NCBI RefSeq assembly: GCF_900142065.1
Contig: NZ_FSRJ01000004.1
Location: 496,001-560,000, forward strand
Direction: 5' to 3'
Origin: Agromyces cerinus subsp. cerinus
Lineage (GTDB): Bacteria > Actinomycetota > Actinomycetes > Actinomycetales > Microbacteriaceae
DNA length: 64,000 nucleotides
The notes under the pieces were generated by a model, which did no database searches, was not told the DNA's origin, and worked only from the letters and a program-made list of their open reading frames with translations. A program made the position numbers and the translations under genes. Each line of letters starts with the position of its first letter. Position 1 is the first letter of the stretch. Shown here one piece after another: positions 59,314-64,000 of the stretch.

Positions 59314-60660
59314 TCAGGCCAGTTCGTGCCCGTCGAGCATCTCGGCGACGAGCGCCGCGATCGCCGAGCGCTCGCTGCGCGTGAGCGTGATGTGAGCGAA
59401 GAGCGGATGCCCCTTCAGCGTCTCGATCACGCTCGCGACGCCGTCGTGGCGGCCGACCCGCAGGTTGTCGCGCTGGGCGACGTCGTGCGTGAGCACGACC
59501 CGCGAGTTCTGGCCGATGCGGGAGAGCACCGTGAGCAGCACGTTGCGCTCGAGCGACTGCGCCTCGTCGACGATCACGAACGCGTCGTGCAGCGAGCGCC
59601 CGCGGATGTGCGTGAGCGGCAGCACCTCGAGGATGCCGCGGTCGATGACCTCCTCGAGCACGTTGTCGGAGACGACCGAGCCGAGCGTGTCGAACACCGC
59701 CTGGCCCCAGGGGTTCATCTTCTCGCCCTGATCGCCCGGCAGGTATCCGAGCTCCTGGCCGCCGACCGCGTAGAGCGGACGGAACACCATGATCTTCTTG
59801 TGCTGCTGGCGCTCGAGCACCGCCTCGAGGCCCGCGCACAGGGCGAGCGCCGACTTGCCGGTGCCGGCCCGACCGCCGAGCGAGAGGATGCCGATCTCGG
59901 GATCGAGCAGCAGGTCGATCGCGAGCCGCTGCTCCGCCGAGCGCCCGTGCAGCCCGAAGACCTCGCGGTCGCCGCGCACGAGCCGCACCTCGCGCTCCCC
60001 CACGACCCGGCCGAGCGCCGAACCCCGGTCGGAGTGGATGACGAGGCCGGTGTTGATCGGCTGCTCGAGGTCGGCGGGCATCGTCAGGTGCTCGTGCTCG
60101 TAGAGCTTGGCCATGTCGTTGGAGCCGAGGTCGAGCTCAGCCATGCCGTTCCATCCCGAGTCGACCGCGAGCTCGTGCCGGTACTCCGCGGCGTCGAGAC
60201 CGATGGACGCGGCCTTCACGCGCAGCGGCAGGTCCTTCGAGACGACGGTGACGGCGAGGCCGTCGTTGGAGAGGTTCAGCGCGCACGCGAGGATCCGCGA
60301 GTCGTTGTCCGAGAGCCGAAGCCCCGACGGCAGCACGCTCTGGTCGCTGTGGTTCAGTTCGACGCGGAGCGATCCGCCGTCGCCGACGGTGATCGGGAAG
60401 TCGAGCCGCTCGTGCTCGACGCGCAACTCATCGAGGATGCGCAGCGCCTGACGGGCGAAGTAACCGATCTCGGGGTCGTTCCGCTTCGCCTCGAGCTCGG
60501 TGATCACGACGACGGGCAGCACCACGGCGTGCTCGTCGAAGCGGAACAGGGCCTTCGGATCGGAGAGCAGCACCGAGGTGTCGAGCACGTACGTGCGCTC
60601 CTGCTGTGCTGCAGCGGCACCCGCCGCGAGATCGGTCGACTTGGAGGTAGAGAGTGACAC
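59314..60660 (-). CDS. phoH2: PhoH2-type PIN-PhoH fusion protein
   Basis: 448 aa. The PIN nuclease domain (about 20-150) has acidic residues in [25 protein letters not shown] and [12 protein letters not shown]. The PhoH domain (about 235-440) has Walker [16 protein letters not shown] and Walker [12 protein letters not shown]. Characterised PhoH2 proteins are ATP-dependent RNA helicase/RNases and can act with an antitoxin; I see no antitoxin gene. Start: GTG 60660, because GGGAG lies eight bases before it; GTG 60717 would add 19 residues without a clear site. Confidence 0.9.
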   Translation of the reverse strand: MSLSTSKSTDLAAGAAAAQQERTYVLDTSVLLSDPKALFRFDEHAVVLPVVVITELEAKRNDPEIGYFARQALRILDELRVEHERLDFPITVGDGGSLRVELNHSDQSVLPSGLRLSDNDSRILACALNLSNDGLAVTVVSKDLPLRVKAASIGLDAAEYRHELAVDSGWNGMAELDLGSNDMAKLYEHEHLTMPADLEQPINTGLVIHSDRGSALGRVVGEREVRLVRGDREVFGLHGRSAEQRLAIDLLLDPEIGILSLGGRAGTGKSALALCAGLEAVLERQQHKKIMVFRPLYAVGGQELGYLPGDQGEKMNPWGQAVFDTLGSVVSDNVLEEVIDRGILEVLPLTHIRGRSLHDAFVIVDEAQSLERNVLLTVLSRIGQNSRVVLTHDVAQRDNLRVGRHDGVASVIETLKGHPLFAHITLTRSERSAIAALVAEMLDGHELA

Positions 60661-60830
60661 GCCAGCTCCCGCCCCGAGCTTCAGCTCGGCATTCCGCGCC
60701 GGCGGCGAACCTCCCACGAGCGGTTCACGAGCCGACTCGAACAGGCGATTTACCTGTTGAGGTGAACCTACGTCCGTCTCGCCGGAACTCCGGAAGCGAC
60801 ACGCGGCAGGTCACCTCGCGTTCACATTCC

Positions 60831-60921
60831 GCGGGTTGAGCTTGTCGAAACCCCGCGTTCGTGGAAACAGCTTCGACAGGCTCGACCCGCAGAAGTGTCA
60901 GCTTCGACGGACTCGACCCGC
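60831..60921. repeat. REP-like palindromic repeat cluster
   Basis: GCGGGTTGAGCTTGTCGAA (60831-60849) can pair with TTCGACAGGCTCGACCCGC (60872-60890) over 19 bp with two G-U pairs. A third, direct copy, TTCGACGGACTCGACCCGC, follows at 60903-60921. The GGTTGAGCTTGTCGAAACC core resembles dispersed intergenic palindromes of Microbacteriaceae. It sits at the 3' end of the aminotransferase gene and may also terminate transcription. Confidence 0.75.
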
Positions 60922-60928
60922 AACAGCG

Positions 60929-62047
60929 TCAGTAGCTCGCCGCGGTGCCGTACGACACGAACGCCGCGCGCAGCATCTCGAGCGTCTCGCCGGAGGTCGC
61001 GGCGTGCACCGAGAGCCGGATGCGCCCCTGCCGCATGGTGGCCGTGACGCCGTGGTTGTGCAGCGACGCGGTGAGCAGGGTCACCTGCTCGGTCGGCGGT
61101 TCGAGCACGACGATGCCGGCGCGCTCGCGCTCGTCGCGCGACGAGACCACGGCGATCGCGAACTCGTCGGCGAGCTCGATGGCCTGGCTGACCCGCTCGG
61201 TCATCGCGGTGTTGATCGCGGCGACGCCGACGTCGGCGATCTCCTCGAGGCTCGCCGCGAACCGCGCCTCGGCCAGCGGGTCGGGGTTCGACACCCGGTA
61301 GGCGCGGGCATCGGGCGCCGGAGGCGGCACCTCGCCCCAGGGCTCGTCCTCTTCAGTGCCGGTGAAGCCCGAGAACACCGGGGTCAGCTGGTCGAGCGCG
61401 CGCGGCGACAACGCCATGAACCCGGTGCCCCAGCCGGCGCGGCACCACTTCTGCCCACCGGTCAGCACCACGTCGGCGACCTCCCACGGCGCGTCGACGA
61501 CGCCGAAGCCCTGGATGGCGTCGACGATGAGCAGTCGATCGCCGATGACCTGCCGGATGCCCTCGATGTCGCAGAGGTACCCCGAGCGCGAATCGACGAG
61601 GCTCACCGCGACGGCGGCCACGTTCGACTCGAGCTGCTCGCGGATCTGGCCAGGGGTCACCTTGCCGTGGTCGGTCTCGAGCCACACGGGCTGCACGGTG
61701 TGCAGCGCCTCCTGAGCGCGCACCGCGGCGATGGGCAGGCTCGGGAACTCCTCTGCCGAGAGCAGCACCCCGCCGGTGAGGCCGAACATCGCGTGCATGA
61801 TGCCCGTCGTCGTGTTGGGCTGGAAGACGATCTGGTCGGCCGGGAAACCGGTGACCGCCGACGCCGCCGCGCGCACGCGACCGTCTTGCTCGCGGATCTC
61901 GTCGAGGCTGCCGTGGCGGGCGCGCTGCAGCACCTGGGTGAAGACGAGCGACTCCTCGGCGGCGGCGGTCGAGAGCGGCCCGACCCGGCCGTAGTCGAGG
62001 TACCCGGGTTCCTGGGTGAATCCGGCGGTGAAATCGTCGATGGTCAC
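60929..62047 (-). CDS. Class V aminotransferase-fold PLP enzyme
   Basis: 372 aa. The PLP lysine is in VLTGGQKWCRAGWGTGF (about residue 200) with the Asp of the ring pocket in LLIVDAIQGFGVVD; HAMFGLTGGVLLSAEEFPSL and FQPNTTTGIMHAMF supply the phosphate cup. This is the kynureninase/cysteine-desulfurase-like subgroup of uncharacterised actinobacterial enzymes; no Cys loop typical of NifS is seen. Start GTG 62047 with GAAGGGGG upstream. Substrate unknown. Confidence 0.88.
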   Translation of the reverse strand: MTIDDFTAGFTQEPGYLDYGRVGPLSTAAAEESLVFTQVLQRARHGSLDEIREQDGRVRAAASAVTGFPADQIVFQPNTTTGIMHAMFGLTGGVLLSAEEFPSLPIAAVRAQEALHTVQPVWLETDHGKVTPGQIREQLESNVAAVAVSLVDSRSGYLCDIEGIRQVIGDRLLIVDAIQGFGVVDAPWEVADVVLTGGQKWCRAGWGTGFMALSPRALDQLTPVFSGFTGTEEDEPWGEVPPPAPDARAYRVSNPDPLAEARFAASLEEIADVGVAAINTAMTERVSQAIELADEFAIAVVSSRDERERAGIVVLEPPTEQVTLLTASLHNHGVTATMRQGRIRLSVHAATSGETLEMLRAAFVSYGTAASY

Positions 62048-62117
62048 GTGGTGGTGCCCCCTTCATCGAGGCGGAGTTGGTCGGCGCGCATAGTCTCGCA
62101 GACGCGGGTGTCGCGAG

Positions 62118-62903
62118 TCATCCGCCGAATCGGCGATGACGCTTCGTGTAGTCGCGGAGCGCGCGCAGGAAGTCGACCTTGCGGAGGTCGGGGCCGAGCG
62201 CCTCGACGAAGTAGAACTCGCTGTGGGCCGACTGCCAGAGCATGAAGTCACTGAGCCGTTGCTCGCCCGAGGTGCGGATGACGAGATCGGGGTCGGGCTG
62301 GCCACCCGTGTAGAGGTGCTGGCCGATCAGGTCGGGCGTCAGCCGCTCGGCGAGGTCGTCGAGGCTCCGCCCCTCGGCGTGATGCTCGGCCACGATCGAG
62401 CGCATCGCGTCGGTGATCTCCTTGCGGCCGCCGTAGCCGACCGCGAGGTTGACGTGCAGGCCGTGCTTGTCGGCGGTTCGGTGCTCCGCCGCGTCGAGCG
62501 CCGCGACGAGCGGCTCGGGCAGGCCGGCATCCGACCCGACGTGCTGCACGCGCCAGTCGCGGTAGTGCGAGAGCTCCTCGGCCAGCTCGGCGATGATCTC
62601 GATCAGGTCGGCGAGCTCCGCGGAGGGGCGATTGCCGAGGTTGTCGCTCGAGAGCAGGTACAGCGTGACGGTCTTGATGCCGGCGTCGTCGCACCACTCG
62701 AGGAACTCGCGCATCTTCGCCGCCCCGGCACGGTGGCCGTGAGCTGCGGTGTCGTAGCCGAGCTGCTTCGCCCAGCGGCGGTTGCCGTCGATGATCATCG
62801 CGACGTGTCGCGGCATGGCCTCGGGGTCGAGCCCGCGCCGGAGTCGGTTCTGGTAGAGGCGGTAGAGGATGCCGCGACCGAGGGGCTGATCGCTCGTCTG
62901 CAC
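62118..62903 (-). CDS. uppS: Isoprenyl transferase (undecaprenyl/decaprenyl diphosphate synthase)
   Basis: 261 aa. The catalytic Asp is in HVAMIIDGNRRWAKQLGY; HGHRAGAAKMREFLEWCDDA, LYLLSSDNLGNRP, GYGGRKEITDAMR, RTSGEQRLSDFMLW and EFYFVEALGPDLRKVDFLRA complete the cis-prenyltransferase pattern. It makes the polyprenyl diphosphate for peptidoglycan and other wall polymers. GTG 62903. Upstream divergent gene is hemolysin III. Confidence 0.97.
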   Translation of the reverse strand: MQTSDQPLGRGILYRLYQNRLRRGLDPEAMPRHVAMIIDGNRRWAKQLGYDTAAHGHRAGAAKMREFLEWCDDAGIKTVTLYLLSSDNLGNRPSAELADLIEIIAELAEELSHYRDWRVQHVGSDAGLPEPLVAALDAAEHRTADKHGLHVNLAVGYGGRKEITDAMRSIVAEHHAEGRSLDDLAERLTPDLIGQHLYTGGQPDPDLVIRTSGEQRLSDFMLWQSAHSEFYFVEALGPDLRKVDFLRALRDYTKRHRRFGG

Positions 62904-62976
62904 GGGACTACGCTACCCCTCCGTCGCATCCGCCACTCACAGGCGGCCGTGACCGGCGAGGTCCTACGCTGTGAGC

Positions 62977-63780
62977 ATGACCTCGAAGCGCCGCCGCGCA
63001 TCACACGACGCCGTCGAAGAACTCACCCGCCCTGTCGCGGCGGAGGATCCGGGCGACACCGCCGTCGCGCGCGATGCGCACGGCCCCGATCTGCCGAACA
63101 TCCCGCTGCTCGACGATTCGCTCGCGCACCCCGAAGAGGTCAAGCCCACGTGGCGCGGCTGGATCCACGCCGGCACCTTCCCGGTCACGATCGCGGCGGG
63201 CATCGTGCTCATCGCGCTCGCCGAGGGCGCGCCGGCGAAGTGGGCCTCGGCGGTCTTCGTGGTCTCCTCGATGCTGCTCTTCGGCAACTCGGCGCTCTAC
63301 CACCGCTTCAACTGGAAGCCGAAGACGAAGCTCGTGCTGAAGCGCGTCGACCACGCCAACATCTTCCTGCTGATCGCCGGCACCTACACGCCGCTCGCGG
63401 TGCTCGCCCTGCCGCCCGACAAGGGCTGGCTGCTGCTCGGCGTCGTCTGGGCCGGAGCGCTCGCGGGCATCGGCTTCCGCGTGTTCTGGATCGGCGCGCC
63501 GCGCTGGCTCTACGTCGCGCTCTACCTGCTGCTCGGCTGGGCGGCCGTGATGTACCTCGGCGACCTGCTCGCCGCGAACGCCGCGATGATGGTGCTCGTG
63601 ATCGTCGGCGGCCTGCTCTACACGGGCGGCGCCATCGTCTACGGGCTCAAGAAGCCGAACCCGTGGCCCGGCGTCTTCGGGTTCCACGAGATCTTCCACA
63701 CCTGCACGGTGCTCGCGTTCATGTGCCACTGGACGGCGACGCTGCTCATCGCGATCGCGCCGGTCTACCACGTGGGCTGA
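62977..63780 (+). CDS. Hemolysin III/PAQR-family membrane protein
   Basis: 267 aa: a charged N-terminal tail (1-60), then seven transmembrane helices. Family motifs: SALYHRFNWKPKTKLVLKRV with the His, DHANIFLLIAGTYTPLAVLA, and the C-terminal HEIFHTCTVLAFMCHW with further His ligands, forming the zinc-hydrolase-like PAQR site. Activity in bacteria is unclear despite the name. ATG 62977 (GTG 62971 is alternative). Confidence 0.93.
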   Translation: MTSKRRRASHDAVEELTRPVAAEDPGDTAVARDAHGPDLPNIPLLDDSLAHPEEVKPTWRGWIHAGTFPVTIAAGIVLIALAEGAPAKWASAVFVVSSMLLFGNSALYHRFNWKPKTKLVLKRVDHANIFLLIAGTYTPLAVLALPPDKGWLLLGVVWAGALAGIGFRVFWIGAPRWLYVALYLLLGWAAVMYLGDLLAANAAMMVLVIVGGLLYTGGAIVYGLKKPNPWPGVFGFHEIFHTCTVLAFMCHWTATLLIAIAPVYHVG

Positions 63781-63793
63781 GGCCGGTCGCCGC

Positions 63794-63840
63794 TGGTCGG
63801 CGAGCGAGCGCCGCGGCGTCTCGAGACCCGGTCAGCGAGC
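63794..63840. repeat. REP-like palindromic sequence at the gene end
   Basis: GGTCGGCGAGCGAGCGCCGC followed by GGCGTCTCGAGACC and GGTCAGCGAGC resembles the second common Microbacteriaceae intergenic repeat type (GGTCGxxGAGCGAGCG...GTCTCGAAACC). It lies between the convergent hemolysin III gene and the final partial gene and overlaps the end of the latter. The match is by recollection of the repeat style, so the call is tentative. Confidence 0.35.
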
Positions 63841-64000
63841 GGATGCCTCGTCGGGCCCCTCATCGGGCCCCTCATCGGTCGCACCGGGCTCGGCGGGCGG
63901 CAGCGTGCCCGAGGCATCCGTCACCTGGCCGTCGGCCTCGGCGATCTCGGCATCGCGCGCCTCGGCCTCGAGCTGCTCGCGCACCTCGATGCGGTAGTTC
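63832..64000 (-). CDS. C-terminal end of an unidentified protein
   Basis: The last 56 codons of a minus-strand gene. Visible: NYRIEVREQLEAEARDAEIA, then an acidic Pro/Glu tail with two tandem DEGP units (from repeated GGGCCCCTCATC) and EASAR before TGA. The helical EVREQLEAEARDAEIAEADG stretch looks like a coiled-coil end. The rest lies outside the window, so no function can be given. Confidence 0.5.
   Translation of the reverse strand, partial: NYRIEVREQLEAEARDAEIAEADGQVTDASGTLPPAEPGATDEGPDEGPDEASAR

Noticed and set aside
1..64000. CRISPR array, tRNA or rRNA genes, prophage or insertion sequence
   Set aside because: No regularly spaced repeats, no cloverleaf with CCA-end features and no integrase, transposase or phage structural genes were seen.

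Overview
The window is 64 kb of very GC-rich, densely packed chromosome from an actinobacterium, most likely a member of the Microbacteriaceae (an Agromyces-like organism). The evidence is the high third-codon-position GC, frequent GTG starts and ATGA/GTGA gene overlaps, an NdnR-type NAD operon as in corynebacteria, small actinobacterial families (DUF6458, DUF4190 and DUF6264 types, MSMEG_1061-type flavin proteins), and a striking excess of the word GCATCCG/CGGATGC. I see no rRNA, tRNA, CRISPR array, prophage or insertion sequence.

Left part (1-8 kb): the 3' end of an unidentified gene, then a tightly coupled NAD de novo operon: ndnR-type repressor, nadA, nadB, nadC, nadS and a 44-aa orphan ORF. 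A DHA2/EmrB-type exporter follows, preceded by nested inverted repeats that fold on paper into a compact three-way junction. From 8 to 14 kb lie a solute-binding/vWA surface protein, a phosphoribosyltransferase, a HemK-like methyltransferase and a PhzE/TrpEG-type chorismate-amidotransferase fusion controlled by a textbook tryptophan attenuator (12-aa leader peptide with tandem Trp codons plus terminator).

Middle part (14-31 kb): acetyltransferases, an ABC-F ATPase, two Fpg/Nei-type DNA glycosylases that share an altered zinc finger, an ECF sigma factor with a membrane-anchored partner, small stress proteins (CsbD, DUF6458), an HTH-only LysR-like protein with a basic tail, and a patch of unrecognised genes of visibly lower GC (28.0-29.5 kb). 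It ends in a 377-bp near-identical duplication of the zinc-ribbon gene yjdM/phnA. One copy carries a scrap of the ychF 3' end, which shows the direction of duplication.

Right part (31-64 kb): mostly conserved housekeeping genes: ychF, rmuC, a peptidoglycan-recycling-like cluster (SIS protein, LD-carboxypeptidase, beta-lactamase-fold hydrolase), two class II FBPases beside class II aldolase, a TetR-controlled heterodimeric ABC exporter with a perfect 22-bp operator palindrome, ltrA, ispH, xseAB, beta-carbonic anhydrase, fumC, a PadR/membrane-protein pair, phoH2, a class V aminotransferase-fold enzyme, uppS and a hemolysin III protein. Convergent pairs are usually separated by strong hairpin terminators. 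Short tandem duplications across stop codons recur at several gene ends.
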